Positions 1-11,875 of a stretch of DNA of 64,000 nucleotides are shown piece by piece (position 1 is the stretch's first letter; the number at the start of each line of letters is the position of its first letter). The notes under the pieces were generated by a model, which had not been told where the DNA came from, ran no database searches, and saw nothing but the letters and a program-made list of their open reading frames with translations. The position numbers and the translations under genes were made by a program. Origin of the DNA: Rhodoplanes sp963712435 (GTDB lineage: Bacteria > Pseudomonadota > Alphaproteobacteria > Rhizobiales > Xanthobacteraceae); assembly GCA_963712435.1 (NCBI GenBank), contig CAVQIB010000001.1, positions 434,001-498,000 on the forward strand. Reading direction: 5' to 3'.

Positions 1-259
1 GCCCGCTCTGGAAATCGCATCCGAGCTGCGCGCCGGTGACCCACCCGGAGGTGGCGTAAGAGACGTTGTCCTGGACCAGCCGGTCCGACCACCACTTGTC
101 GCCCCAGCCTGCGCCGGCATGAATGCCGATATAGCAGCCGGTCCAGTTCACCGCCGGCGGCGGGGCGACCACGGGTCGCGCGATAAGGTCGGCCGCGTGT
201 CCGGCGCTTGGCAGAGCCAGAACCGACAGGGCGGCGCAACTCATCAGGAACTTCTTCAT
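1..259 (-). CDS. Outer-membrane beta-barrel protein (Omp25/opacity-like), 3' end outside window
   Basis: The N-terminal 86 residues of a secreted outer-membrane protein are visible; the gene runs off the left edge. The start ATG is at 259. A signal peptide (MKKFLMSCAALSVLALPS, cleaved near GHAAD) is followed by a short proline/alanine linker and WTGCYIGIHAGAGWG, the first barrel strand typical of the rhizobial outer-membrane porin-like family. It sits 22 bases downstream of an OmpW gene on the same strand, so the two may be cotranscribed. The function is inferred from the signal peptide and the strand motif only, because most of the barrel is missing. Confidence 0.75.
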   Translation of the reverse strand, partial: MKKFLMSCAALSVLALPSAGHAADLIARPVVAPPPAVNWTGCYIGIHAGAGWGDKWWSDRLVQDNVSYATSGWVTGAQLGCDFQSG

Positions 260-280
260 AGCATCCCCCTATCCATCAGA

Positions 281-1042
281 TCAGAATTTGTAGGTCAGGC
301 CGCCGCCGATCAGCCACGGGTCGAGATTGACCTTGCCGAGCGACGGCAATGGCGCTCCCCCGCCCACGCTGATTGCGCCGCTCCAATCCGGACGCAGCCA
401 CAGCTTCTTGACGTCGACATTCACGCCGACATTCTTGGTCAGCATGTAGTCGAAGCCGATCTGGGCCGCCGGAGCGAACGCGTTCTTCACGTCGAGATCG
501 GTGACCGTGAGGCTCGCTCCGAGCGGCGCCGTCAGCGGCACAACGGCCGGGGCGTTGGCTCCCGAGGTGTTGAAGAACACCGTGTAGTTCACGCCGCCGC
601 CGATATACGGCTTGAACGCGCCGAAATACGTGAAGTGGTACTGCAGCGTGAGCGTCGGCGGCAGCAGCCAGGTCTCGCCGATGTCGAGCCCGCTCAGCAC
701 GCCCTGCCCGGTGACCTTGTGCGGCGTGACGCCGAGGATCAGCTCGAGCGCGATATTCGGGGTGAAGAAGTAGCTGATGTCGATCTCCGGAATGACGGTC
801 TTGCTCACTGAGAGGACGTCGCCCGGGACCGGGTTTGCGATCGGAACGCTCGGAATGTCCACCGTGCCGCTGTCGCGCGGAAGCACGCCCACCGCGCGAA
901 TGCGGATCATCCAGGGATTCCAAACGTCGACCACGGGCGGCGGGGCCCTGTAGACCGGAATGTCCGCCGCCGACGCCGGCGCCGAGGAGAATGCTGCGAC
1001 CGCGACGCTGGCGAGGAGTAAGGCTTTTGTTGCACGTGCCAT
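281..1042 (-). CDS. OmpW family outer-membrane protein
   Basis: An eight-stranded outer-membrane barrel of the OmpW family, thought to pass small hydrophobic molecules. The protein has a signal peptide ending ASA-ADIP, then WMIRIRAVGVLP, the OmpW first strand. Further motifs are VIPEIDISYFFTPNIALELILG in the middle, YIGGGVNYTVFF, and a terminal strand ending LTYKF with the C-terminal phenylalanine expected of outer-membrane proteins. Length is 253 residues, normal for the family. I chose the ATG at 1042 (MARATKALLL) because a GGGGG Shine-Dalgarno-like run lies just upstream; an in-frame ATG at 1060 is less well placed. The next gene on this strand is another barrel protein. Confidence 0.88.
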   Translation of the reverse strand: MARATKALLLASVAVAAFSSAPASAADIPVYRAPPPVVDVWNPWMIRIRAVGVLPRDSGTVDIPSVPIANPVPGDVLSVSKTVIPEIDISYFFTPNIALELILGVTPHKVTGQGVLSGLDIGETWLLPPTLTLQYHFTYFGAFKPYIGGGVNYTVFFNTSGANAPAVVPLTAPLGASLTVTDLDVKNAFAPAAQIGFDYMLTKNVGVNVDVKKLWLRPDWSGAISVGGGAPLPSLGKVNLDPWLIGGGLTYKF

Positions 1043-1318
1043 GTGAGCCCCCATTAGCAATATTTATAGTTCAAACCACTGTTTTATCAGCAGCTTAGGC
1101 AGCACGGGGGTGGGCGAGCGTGTACGCTCTTAGCGCAGCGGGAGGAATGGGGGATTAGACGTACAGGCCGTGTTCCGCCGCGTGCTGTCGCAAATCGGCA
1201 ACAAAATTTCGACCCGCGATAGGCGCGTTCGCGCTCTGCTTGCGGTCCGTGTTTCCGCCCCGCGATTGTCGGCAGCGCTCCGCCTTCAGCCGAGCGCCTC
1301 CACTCGGCGCGAAACCGC

Positions 1319-2428
1319 TCACGCCCATTCGGCATGCGCCTCGGCGGTGAGATCGACCGTGCTTTTTACATTGATGTCGTCGAAATGCGCGTCGAGAAAC
1401 CGCCGCGCCGCCTGCGCGCCGCGGGTGCGCATCAACGCGAAGAAATCATAGTCGTTGGAGAGCTTGGTGTCGGCCGAGCAGCTCCGGCCGGACCCGTCGA
1501 GCACGATCCGGTGCACCTTGATCTGGCGGTATTGCCCGGCCCGGTGCCGTGCGGCAGCCGCCGCTGCTCGATCAGGCGGGCGACGAATTCGATCGCGCGC
1601 AATTCCGACAGCAGCGACGAGTTGAAGGTGATTTCGTTGACCCGGTTCATGATCTCGCGCGAAGACGTCGGCGTCAGCTTGCGCTCGAGCGGATTGATCT
1701 GGACGATCAGCACGTCCTCGGTCGCGGTCGTGCGGAAGAACGGAAAGATCGCCGGATTGCCGAGATAGCCGCCGTCCCAATAGGGCACGCCGTCGATCTC
1801 GACCGCGCGGAACAGGAACGGCAGGCAGGCCGAGGCCATCACGACGTCGGCGGTGATCTTGTCGCGCGGAAAGATGCGCAGTCGCCCGGTATGCACATTG
1901 GTCGCGGAGATGAAGAGCTGCAGATCTCGTGCAGGCGCGCACCGCCTCGAAATCGACGAAGCGCTCGATCAGGTCCTTGAGCGGATTGATGTTGAGCGGG
2001 TTGAGGTCGTAGGGCGAGAGATAGCGCGACAGCGCGTTGAACCAGCAGCTGCATCGGCGAATCTTCGCAGCGGCAGGAAGCGAGAACAGCCGGTCGATCA
2101 CCGCGCGCTGCAGCGCCGGCAGATCGCCGCCGAGGCTCGCCGCGCGCCAGAACTCGGCGAGCCGCTTGCGCGCCTCCTCGCGGTCCGCCGCGCGCGAGCC
2201 CGTCGGCCAGCATCACGGCGTTCATCGCGCCGGCCGAGGTGCCGGAAATGCCTTCGACCTGCGAGCCGCCCGTCGTCGAGCAGATGATCGAGCACGCCCC
2301 AGGTGAAGGCGCCGTGCGCGCCGCCGCCCTGCAGCGCGAGATTGATCGCTTCTTGGCGCTTGCGGGCCGGCACGTGCGGTCCGCCGCGGACGTCGCGCCT
2401 GCCGACCGACAGCGCGCAGCTTGTTCAT
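1319..2428 (-). CDS. Patatin-like phospholipase (DUF3734 type), frame disrupted by several indels
   Basis: Reading across all three minus frames gives one continuous patatin protein. The N-terminus INLALQGGGAHGAFTWGV holds the glycine-rich oxyanion loop. GISGTSAGAMNAVM carries the nucleophile serine (GTSAG), and YWDGGYLGNPAIFP carries the catalytic aspartate (DGG). The C-terminal half (QINPLERK, EITFNSSLLSELRAIEFV) is the DUF3734 extension. The family hydrolyses acyl chains from lipids and is often linked to PHB-granule or membrane lipid turnover in proteobacteria; it lies next to the PHB-degradation gene bdhA. The frame changes several times between about 1900 and 2400 while conserved residues are kept, so I read this as sequence error rather than a dead gene. 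The start ATG at 2428 follows MNKLRAV. Confidence 0.8.
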
Positions 2429-2461
2429 GGCAGTGCGATCGGGCCGGTTCAAGTGCGCGCG

Positions 2462-3262
2462 TCACTGCGCGGTCCAGCCGCCGTCGATCGAATAGGTCGC
2501 GCCGGTGATCGGTGGCGGCGGCGTCGCGAGCACAGGAACACGCGCGAGCGCCGCCGACCTGTTCGACCGTGACGAACTGCTTGCGTCGGCTGCGCCGTCC
2601 GAGCAGCACGCGCGATCACCTGCTCCGCGGCTCGATGTTGCCGGCGGCCTTCATGCGTGTCGGGGATCTGCTTCTCGCACCAGCGGCGTCAGCACCCAGC
2701 CGGGGCAGATGCGTTGCAGGTGATGCCGTCGTTCGCGAGTTCGAGCGCGACCGTCTTGGTGAGGCCGACGAGGCCGTGCTTGGCCGCCACATAGGCGACC
2801 TTGCTGGGCGAGGCGACCAGCGCATGCGCGGAGGCGATGTTGATGATGCGGCCCCATTTGCGCGCCTTCATGCCGGGCATCGCGGCGCGGATGGTATGGA
2901 ACGCCGACGACAGGTTGATCGCGATGATCTGCGTCCCATTTCTCGACCGGGAAGTCCTCGATCTGGCGCGACATGCTGGATGCCGGCATTGTTGACCAGG
3001 ATGTCGACGCGCGCCGAACGCCTTTTCGGCCATCGTGCATCATGTCGGCGATCTCGGCGGGCTTCGCTCATGTCGGCCGGCGAATAGAGCGCCTTGACGC
3101 CGAATTCCTTCTCGATGCCGGCGCGCTCCTTCTCGATCGCGGCCTTGTCGCCGAAGCCGTTGAGCATGACATTGGACGCCCTCCTTGGCGAAGCGCGCGG
3201 GCGATGGCGAGCCCGATGCCGGAGGTCGAGCCGGTGACGAGGGCGGTTTTGCCTTTGAGCAT
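2462..3262 (-). CDS. bdhA: 3-hydroxybutyrate dehydrogenase, frame disrupted by several indels
   Basis: A short-chain dehydrogenase oxidising D-3-hydroxybutyrate to acetoacetate with NAD, in polyhydroxybutyrate breakdown. The N-terminus MLKGKTALVTGSTSGIGLAI contains the TGxxxGIG cofactor site. DILVNNAGIQHV follows. IINIASAHALVAS and VAYVAAKHGLVGLTK give the Ser-Tyr-Lys catalytic set. The segment CPGWVLTPLV is characteristic of 3-hydroxybutyrate dehydrogenases, and the C-terminus ends in TYSIDGGWTAQ. The expected product is about 260 residues, which fits the span. Numerous indels (for example near 2640, 2690, 2940, 3060 and 3180) split the frame, but every conserved motif survives in one frame or another. 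The adjacent downstream gene on the same strand is a patatin phospholipase. Confidence 0.86.
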
Positions 3263-3317
3263 GGGGCGTCCATCGATAACGGGAGGGTCAGCGGCGCAAG
3301 CTTGCCGCCGTCTGATT

Positions 3318-3359
3318 TTGCGGCGCAACATGCCCCTATTGATACTGCAGTGCAACATG
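3318..3359. promoter_or_regulatory. Pair of 15-base direct repeats between bdhA and zur (operator candidate)
   Basis: TTGCGGCGCAACATG (3318-3332) and CTGCAGTGCAACATG (3345-3359) are near-identical repeats spaced 27 bases start to start. They lie about 60-100 bases upstream of the bdhA start and on the zur side of the same divergent intergenic region. The TGC(N4)GCAA character resembles sites described for the PHB regulator PhaR in alphaproteobacteria, which would suit a bdhA promoter. This is inference; no promoter hexamers were assigned. Confidence 0.35.
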
Positions 3360-3442
3360 TCGGGCATGATCCCATTGTTCCGTGATGTTGCGTTCCCTGG
3401 CAAGGCCCTTGAAACCGCCGAATGAGCCGATAAGACAGTGCC

Positions 3443-3923
3443 ATGCGCGCAAGCTTCCCCTCGCCCGATCACGACCACGCCCGCTGCAGCGCGCGAGGTC
3501 CTGTCGCATGCCGAGACGCTGTGCCGCGAACGCAAGGAGCGGCTGACGCCGATGCGCCGGCAGGTGCTGAAGGCGCTGCGCGGCGAGCCACCAGCCGCTC
3601 GGCGCCTACGAAATCATCGACCGGCTCGCCGTGGACGGGGCGCGGCCGGCGCCGATCACGGTCTATCGCGCGCTCGATTTCCTGATGCGAGCAGGGCCTG
3701 GTGCATCGCATCGAGAGCCGCAACGCATTTCTCGCCTGCGCCCACCATCACGAGAGCGGCGACCATGGTGCCTTCCTCATCTGCGAGAAATGCGGCGCGG
3801 TCGGCGAAGCGCCGGCAGGCCCGATCGGCAGAACGATCGGCGCGGCGCGCGAAGTCGATGGGGTTCACGCCGACCATGTCGGTGATCGAGATCACCGGCC
3901 TGTGCGCGCATTGCCAGGCGAAT
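3443..3923 (+). CDS. zur: Fur-family regulator, probably zinc uptake regulator Zur, frame disrupted by indels
   Basis: A Fur-superfamily repressor of about 160 residues. LTPMRRQVLKAL begins the winged-helix domain. YEIIDRLA and the recognition-helix segment PAPITVYRALDFLM follow. The dimerisation domain carries IESRNAFLACAHHHESGDHGAFLICEKCGAVGE, with the HHH and CxxC metal sites, and ends with VIEITGLCAHC, a second CxxC. The Cys-rich pattern and the alanine-rich HACAHHH site fit Zur better than Fur. Frame changes occur near 3595, 3690, 3810 and 3860. The stop at 3921-3923 is my estimate: reading on in the last frame continues to 4049 through a palindromic repeat, which suggests one more indel. 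Divergent from bdhA. Confidence 0.7.
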
Positions 3924-3948
3924 GATCTGGCTCAAATGGTCGATTCCT

Positions 3949-4049
3949 CGTCATTCCGGGGCGCCGCGCAGCGGCGATTCCGAAATCCATGCCCGCAGGC
4001 CGGCGTTATGGAGTCCGGACAGCCGCGCTACGCTCGGCGTCCGGAATGA
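3949..4049. repeat. Intergenic palindromic repeat with inverted ends
   Basis: The element starts with TCATTCCGG and ends with CCGGAATGA, a perfect 9-base terminal inverted repeat about 100 bases apart. Its right half (TCCGGACAGCCGCGCTACGC and onward to 4049) matches the palindrome at 6613-6655. Repeats of this look are common in intergenic DNA of rhizobial genomes. It follows the zur gene directly and may act as its 3' end. Confidence 0.65.
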
Positions 4050-4082
4050 CCGAGCGCGTGGAATCCCCATGACGGAGCCCGC

Positions 4083-4990
4083 GTGAGCAACCCCCGTGCG
4101 ACCGACCCGGTTGCTCGCCCGCTCGATGCGCTCGCCGCGGCGCTCGTCGTCGCTTGTGCCTGAGCTGGGGGCTCAACCAGGTCGCGATCAAGCTGACCCT
4201 GCCGGACATCCCGCCGCTGATCCAGGCGACGATCCGCTCGGCCGGCGCGCTTCTCGTCATCGTGCTGTGGTCGGCCGCGCGCCGCGTGCCGCTGTTGAAG
4301 CGCGACGGCACGCTGCTGCCCGGCGTCGTCGCCGGCGTCCTGTTCGGTCTCGAATTCGTGCTGATCTATCGCGGCCTCAACCTGAGCACGGCGAGCCGCG
4401 CCTCGCTCTTCATCTACACCGCGCCGTTCTTCGTCGCGCTCGGCGGCACGTTCTTTCTGCCGGGCGAACGGCTCGGCCTCTGGCAATGGCTGGGGCTCTC
4501 GCTCTCGTTCGCCGGGATCGCGGTCGCGATCGGCGTGCCGCAGGCGGCGGTCGACGCGCGCATGCTCACGGGCGACGCCATGCTGATCGGCGGCGGGGCG
4601 GCGTGGGCGGCGACCACGCTCATCATCAAGGGCTCGCGGCTGCGCCTGGTCGCGCCGGAGAAGACGCTCGCCTATCAGCTGCTCGTGTCCGTTCCGATCC
4701 TTGCGGTGGGCGCTTGGGCCTTCGGCGAGCGCATCCTCGCCGCGCCGCGAGCGGCCGCGCTCGGCTGGATGGCCTACCAGACCGTGTGGGTGGTCGGCGT
4801 CACCTTCGGCATCTGGTTCGCGCTGGTGAAGCACTATTCGGCCAGCCGGCTTTCGGCCTTCACGTTTCTGACGCCCTTGTTCGGTGTTGCGGCCGGGCAT
4901 GTCATGCTGGGCGACCCGATCGAGTGGCCCTTCGCGCTCGCCGCGGGCCTGGTGGTTTCGGGCCTCGTCCTGGTGAACCGGCCGCGCTAA
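4083..4990 (+). CDS. EamA/DMT family transporter (one frameshift near 4155)
   Basis: A ten-helix inner-membrane drug/metabolite transporter made of two EamA repeats. Clear hydrophobic helices include ALCLSWGLNQVAIK (TM1), SAGALLVIVLWSA, LLPGVVAGVLFGLEFVLIY, SLFIYTAPFFVALGGTFFL and, in the second repeat, AFTFLTPLFGVAAGHVMLG. Such proteins export amino acids, nucleotides or other metabolites; the substrate cannot be told. The GTG at 4083 gives the expected N-terminus (VSNPRATDPVARPLDALAAALVV), but the frame must change by one base in CGTCGCTTGTGCC near 4155 to enter TM1. The long open frame alone would begin at TTG 4154, inside helix 1, which is unlikely to be a natural start. Confidence 0.8.
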
Positions 4991-5076
4991 CCCGATATAC
5001 TATGCGTCCACGGAGGGGCCGCCGGCCGGTCCTGTCTTGCCTGAGCCGGGAAATTGAGCTGACGTTCGAGGAGCTG

Positions 5077-6344
<1,268 letters not shown>

Positions 6345-6379
6345 AGAGCCCCGCATTTCGCTCCGCTCAATGCGGGCTA

Positions 6380-6491
6380 CCTGACGACCTCATCCTGAGG
6401 AGGCTGCGAAGCGGCCGTCTCGAAGGATGCGGGCATGCACTGGCGCTCATGGTTCGAGACGCGCAGTTTCGCTGCGCTCCTCACCATGAGG
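6380..6491. repeat. Rhizobial-type intergenic palindromic repeat
   Basis: The 340-base gap between ispG and the DUF2892 gene has no coding signal and is made of repeats. This part holds CCTCATCCTGAGG, a gene-end palindrome often seen in Bradyrhizobium-type genomes, followed by the inverted pair CTCATGGT near 6447 and ACCATGAG at 6483-6490 enclosing a GC-rich arm. It could form a long stem after ispG transcription. Confidence 0.6.
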
Positions 6492-6612
6492 CGTTCAGCA
6501 AATGTGGGATAGGCCCCTTCGGCCTTAAGTTTAGCATTGAAAGGCGCACAGCGGATGCTTGGCCCGCGAGACGCGCGGCGACGAGCCCTGAACGGAGCGC
6601 GCACAACGGTCC

Positions 6613-6655
6613 ATAGATTCCGGACAGCCGAGCGCCGCTCGGCTTCCGGAATGAC
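6613..6655. repeat. Palindromic repeat, 17-base arms
   Basis: ATTCCGGACAGCCGAGCG (6617-6634) pairs with CGCTCGGCTTCCGGAAT (6636-6652) to give a near-perfect stem with almost no loop. It is the same family as the right end of the element at 3949-4049. It lies between convergent genes (ispG and the DUF2892 gene) and may serve as a bidirectional transcript end. Confidence 0.65.
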
Positions 6656-6684
6656 GCGACCGACTCAATCAGCCGAAGCTGGAG

Positions 6685-6897
6685 TCACGCCCGGCGCTGC
6701 TCGACCGGGCAGGTGGAGAGGCCGACCAGCGTATAGGCCGGGCACCAGCCGAGGGAGGCGGTCAACAGCGGAACCACGCCGATCCAGCCGATCCAGTTGT
6801 AGCCGGTCTCCGGCACGCCGGTGATCGCGAAAGCCAGCAGCAGCAGGCCGACGATGATGCGCAGCGCGCGGTCGATGCCGCCCATGTTCTTGGTCAT
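6685..6897 (-). CDS. DUF2892 (YgaP-like) small inner-membrane protein
   Basis: A 70-residue protein of the DUF2892 family. MGGIDRALRIIVGLLLLAF is the family start, then two membrane segments (RIIVGLLLLAFAITGV and WIGWIGVVPLLTASLGWCPAYTLVGL) joined by a short turn, and the closing motif CPAYTLVGLSTCPV. Homologues form the membrane anchor of YgaP rhodaneses and of small stand-alone proteins linked to sulfur or redox sensing. It lies 87 bases downstream of a Crp/Fnr regulator on the same strand, and the pair is probably one transcription unit controlled by that regulator. The exact role is unknown. Confidence 0.88.
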   Translation of the reverse strand: MTKNMGGIDRALRIIVGLLLLAFAITGVPETGYNWIGWIGVVPLLTASLGWCPAYTLVGLSTCPVEQRRA

Positions 6898-6984
6898 GAC
6901 TAATTCCTTTCGGTGAAATGCCGGTCGCCTGCGGCCGGCTTTCTCGCATTCAGACCAAAAAGCGGGCCTTCGTCTGTGACCTCG

Positions 6985-7656
6985 TCACGAATCTGCGGCG
7001 AAATCGGCGAGGCGGCGCGGGTTCCTGATCTCGATCGCGCCGCGCGAGAGCGCGATCGCGCCGGAGCGTTCGAACCGCTTCAGAATGCGGCTCACCACTT
7101 CGCGGGCCGAGCCAAGCTCGACCGCGAGCGCCTGGTGGGTCGCGGCGACGACCGCGCCCTCGGCGCGAGCGGCGAGCAGCGCGGCGAGCCGCGCGTCCAC
7201 CCGCTGGAACAGCGTCTCCTCGATGGTGAGGACGAGATCGCCCACGCGCGCGGCATAGGCGGAGAGGACCACGTCGCGAAAGGCCGCGGAGGAATCGAGC
7301 AGCGCGCGGAAGCTTGGCACGGGCAGCGCGATCGCCTCGACCTCGGTCTCGCAGATCGCCTCCGCGCCATAGGGCTCGGACCCGAGAATGCAGGACGTGG
7401 TGAGCACGCAGCTTTCGCCCGCCTCGATCCGGTACAGCACGATTTCGCGTCCGTTCTCGGCGGTGAGCTGCACGCGGACCCGGCCCGCGGTCACGATCAG
7501 GAACGCGCTGCACGGCTGTCCCGGTTCGAACGCCCGCGCGCCGGCGGGCAAGGTCACGCGCCGCGCGGCCGACGCGGCAAGGTCGAGCGCGGCGCGATCG
7601 AGCTTGGCAAACGCGGGCGCGCGGACGAGCCAATCAGGGGGGCGGAGGTCGGACAT
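6985..7656 (-). CDS. Crp/Fnr family transcriptional regulator
   Basis: A 223-residue regulator with an N-terminal cyclic-nucleotide-binding fold (LPAGARAFEPGQPCSAFLIVTAGRVRVQLTAENGREIVLYRIEAGESCVLTTSCIL) and a C-terminal helix-turn-helix (HQALAVELGSAREVVSRILKRFERSGAI). It has no Fnr-type N-terminal cysteine cluster, so an oxygen-sensing 4Fe-4S role is unlikely. Two central cysteines (GESCVLTTSCIL) are typical of a sub-group found beside DUF2892/YgaP genes, and this matches the neighbour at 6685-6897. The start ATG at 7656 follows MSDLRPPDWLV. Its ligand cannot be inferred. Confidence 0.88.
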   Translation of the reverse strand: MSDLRPPDWLVRAPAFAKLDRAALDLAASAARRVTLPAGARAFEPGQPCSAFLIVTAGRVRVQLTAENGREIVLYRIEAGESCVLTTSCILGSEPYGAEAICETEVEAIALPVPSFRALLDSSAAFRDVVLSAYAARVGDLVLTIEETLFQRVDARLAALLAARAEGAVVAATHQALAVELGSAREVVSRILKRFERSGAIALSRGAIEIRNPRRLADFAADS

Positions 7657-7681
7657 GCGGAGTTTGACCCTGTCGTAACGC

Positions 7682-8446
7682 TCACCGCGCCGTGATTCCG
7701 CCATCGACGGTGAGGACGGTGCCGATCGCGAACCGCGCTTCGTCCGAGGCAAGGTAGAGCACGGCGGCGGCGATCTCCTCCGGCCTGCCTAGTCGGCCTG
7801 CCGGAAACCAGCCGGCGGCCTCCTCTCGCGAGGTCTTGTGGCTCTCGATCCAGCGGATGAACACGTCATTTGGGATATCGAAGCCCGAGGTCGCGAGCGC
7901 GTTGATGCTGATATTCTCGGCCGCGACCTGCAGCGCGGCCGACTTCGTCAGCCCAATGACGCCGCCTTTGGTCGCCGCGTACAGGCCGTTGTCGGGTTCG
8001 CCGGTCATGCTGCTCGTGATGGAAGCCTGATTGACGATCGCGCCGCCGCCATTCTTCCGCATCTGCGCGACCTCGTGCTTCATGCAGTAGTACACGCCCT
8101 TGAGGTTGGTCGCGATCAGCTCGTCGAATGCAGAGGACGGCAGGTCGAGCGTCGGCCCCGCGATCTCCTTGGCCGCGTTGTTGACCGCGACATCGAGCCG
8201 CCCGAACCGCTCGACCGTGGCTGCAATGAAGCGCTGCACCTCCGCCTCGACCGATACGTCGGCATTTTGGTACAGGCAGTCCGCGCCCGCGCCGTTCACA
8301 AGGAGCAACGTCTCCTCGCCGCCCTTATCGTTGATGTCGCACAGAGCAAGCTTCGCGCCGCGCTCGGCAAAAGCCAGGGCGCAGACGCGCCCCACTCCCT
8401 GCGCCGCCCCGCTGATCAGGACGACCTTATCCTTGAAGTCGAACAT
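7682..8446 (-). CDS. SDR family oxidoreductase
   Basis: A classical short-chain dehydrogenase of 254 residues. The cofactor site is VVLISGAAQGVGRVCALAFA, and LDVAVNNAAK is the NNAG-equivalent. VNQASITSS carries the catalytic serine and YAATKGG the Tyr-Lys pair. The C-terminus ends in GTVLTVDGGITAR. Aspartate in LALCDIND after strand 2 suggests a preference for NAD over NADP. The substrate is not known. The start ATG at 8446 (MFDFKDK) is supported by homologous SDR starts. It lies 25 bases upstream of the Crp-type regulator on the same strand and could be in the same operon. Confidence 0.85.
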   Translation of the reverse strand: MFDFKDKVVLISGAAQGVGRVCALAFAERGAKLALCDINDKGGEETLLLVNGAGADCLYQNADVSVEAEVQRFIAATVERFGRLDVAVNNAAKEIAGPTLDLPSSAFDELIATNLKGVYYCMKHEVAQMRKNGGGAIVNQASITSSMTGEPDNGLYAATKGGVIGLTKSAALQVAAENISINALATSGFDIPNDVFIRWIESHKTSREEAAGWFPAGRLGRPEEIAAAVLYLASDEARFAIGTVLTVDGGITAR

Positions 8447-8622
8447 AGGCCTGCTCCTCGTTCCGGCGGGCGATGCGCAGGGTCGCACATCGCGGCATGG
8501 GCCGCCAAGCGCAACCGGGTGTGGCCTGGTTCACATAGCAACCTAAAGACGCACGGTACAATGCGAATGCCGCTTGGCGGGATCAAGCGGCGCTGATGCA
8601 GGGGGAGGAGGAGGAGAAGACA

Positions 8623-8751
8623 ATGCGTACGCTGCACGCGCTCGGAATTCTCATGGTCGCCACGCTGGCGACGATGTCCCTCGTGACATCGGCTGCGGCG
8701 TGTCCACCCGGCTATGTCACATGCGGCGGAGGCTGCTGCCCGCGTCCGTGA
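8623..8751 (+). CDS. Small exported cysteine-rich peptide (42 aa)
   Basis: A short gene preceded by a strong purine-rich ribosome binding stretch (GGGGGAGGAGGAGGAGAAG, 8601-8619). It encodes a typical signal peptide (MRTLHALGILMVATLATM, cleaved about ...TSAAA) and a mature tail of only about 17 residues, CPPGYVTCGGGCCPRP, with four cysteines. Such CPPG...CGGGCCP peptides occur as uncharacterised secreted or metal-binding mini-proteins in rhizobia; I cannot name a function. It lies 33 bases upstream of another unknown exported protein on the same strand, probably in one operon. The good ribosome site, signal peptide and dense cysteines make it more than a chance ORF. Confidence 0.65.
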   Translation: MRTLHALGILMVATLATMSLVTSAAACPPGYVTCGGGCCPRP

Positions 8752-8784
8752 CCCAGACGCGGACGCCGAGAAAGGGAGGCAGTC

Positions 8785-9672
8785 ATGCGCAAAACGACCG
8801 TGCTGGCGATCGGAGCGGCCGTGGCGGCCGTGGTTATTCCCGCCGCCGCATATCAACTGAGCATACCGAGCGAGAATCCGATCAACGATACTCTGCGGCG
8901 ATACGGCTTTGTGCCGATCAATCCGCCTTCAAATCTCATGAATGTCGGATCGCTCTATTACGTCGATCCCGAAGTACGGCATTTCACGTCGATCTGTCAC
9001 CCCGAGAATACCGATCTCGAAGGCGTCGTCGTTTCTTCTCGCAGCTGGGAGATGGAGGAAAGCCTCGAACGCGATGGCCGGTTCACCACCGGCGTGGACA
9101 TTGGCGGGCTGCTCAATGGCGACGCCGACAAGAACTATGTCGTCAAGGTGCATTCATCGCTGACCGATATCGTCTTGGAGGAAATCCCGCTCGGCGCGAA
9201 TTGGCTGATTTTCAAGAAGCTGATGGACAATCCTCAGTGCAGCAGGATGGCGATGCAATATATCCGCGCCGGCGGTTACGTCTGCCAGGGACAGAAAATG
9301 CTGCACGCGACCGCCGAGTTCAAGCTCGACCGCGACGCGCAGAGCAAGCTCGCGACCAAGGCAAACACCACGCCCGACAATGTCAGGGATGTGGTGAAAA
9401 AAGCCATCGCTGTGCAGGGCAACCAGAGCGTGGTCGATAAAGAAGGCCGGTGGTTCGCCGGAACAGCCTTGAACTACGGCGTTTCAATGAACCCCATCTG
9501 CCTGGCCCCGCCGAATGGACGTTTCGCGCGCGTCCTGCCGACGACTGCGCTCGGCCGCATCACCAATTTCGTGCTCTACAGCATCGTCGAGCCGATACTG
9601 CCCGCGCACCCCGAGCGGGTGGAGGTGGCGGAAGATACGAGCCCAGAGACGAGCACTGTGGGACAAAGGTAG
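8785..9672 (+). CDS. Hypothetical exported protein
   Basis: I do not recognise this family. It is a 295-residue protein with an N-terminal hydrophobic segment (TVLAIGAAVAAVVIPAAAYQ) that looks like a signal peptide or single anchor. The body contains YYVDPEVRHFTSICHPENTDLE, a repeated acidic/basic mix, and four cysteines (near residues 72, 151, 170 and 243) that could pair in the periplasm. It ends in a long C-terminal arm with a hydrophobic stretch (ITNFVLYSIVEPILP). It is preceded by AGGGAGGC at a good distance from the ATG and follows the cysteine-rich peptide gene. A rho-independent terminator lies 58 bases after its stop. Confidence 0.75.
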   Translation: MRKTTVLAIGAAVAAVVIPAAAYQLSIPSENPINDTLRRYGFVPINPPSNLMNVGSLYYVDPEVRHFTSICHPENTDLEGVVVSSRSWEMEESLERDGRFTTGVDIGGLLNGDADKNYVVKVHSSLTDIVLEEIPLGANWLIFKKLMDNPQCSRMAMQYIRAGGYVCQGQKMLHATAEFKLDRDAQSKLATKANTTPDNVRDVVKKAIAVQGNQSVVDKEGRWFAGTALNYGVSMNPICLAPPNGRFARVLPTTALGRITNFVLYSIVEPILPAHPERVEVAEDTSPETSTVGQR

Positions 9673-9729
9673 CGAGCAAGGCGTCCGGTCGATCGCAGTC
9701 AGCGCGAGACGGCGTGTGCCGCCAAACGA

Positions 9730-9763
9730 AGAACGCCCGCACGGAGCGGGCGTTCTTTTTTTT
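9730..9763. terminator. Rho-independent terminator between convergent genes
   Basis: GAACGCCCGC (9731-9740) pairs with GCGGGCGTTC (9746-9755) around the loop ACGGA, followed by a run of eight or nine T. On the minus strand the same stem is followed by TTCG only, so it is strongest for the plus-strand exported-protein gene, but it also lies just beyond the ftsH stop. Confidence 0.92.
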
Positions 9764-9784
9764 CCGAGGAGAGGACGCCGCGGA

Positions 9785-11713
<1,929 letters not shown>

Positions 11714-11875
11714 CTCGCGTTCCTTATGACCCCCGGGTCAGCCTGTATTGACAGGAAGTCAAGCTCCCCTCCGCGGTCATTGCTGTCCACAATGTAGGGC
11801 GCACCTTCCTTCCTGCCAAGGATAACCGGCGAAATGAGGCGATTTTGCCTGCGCTTGGTGAATGTGGTGAATGGG

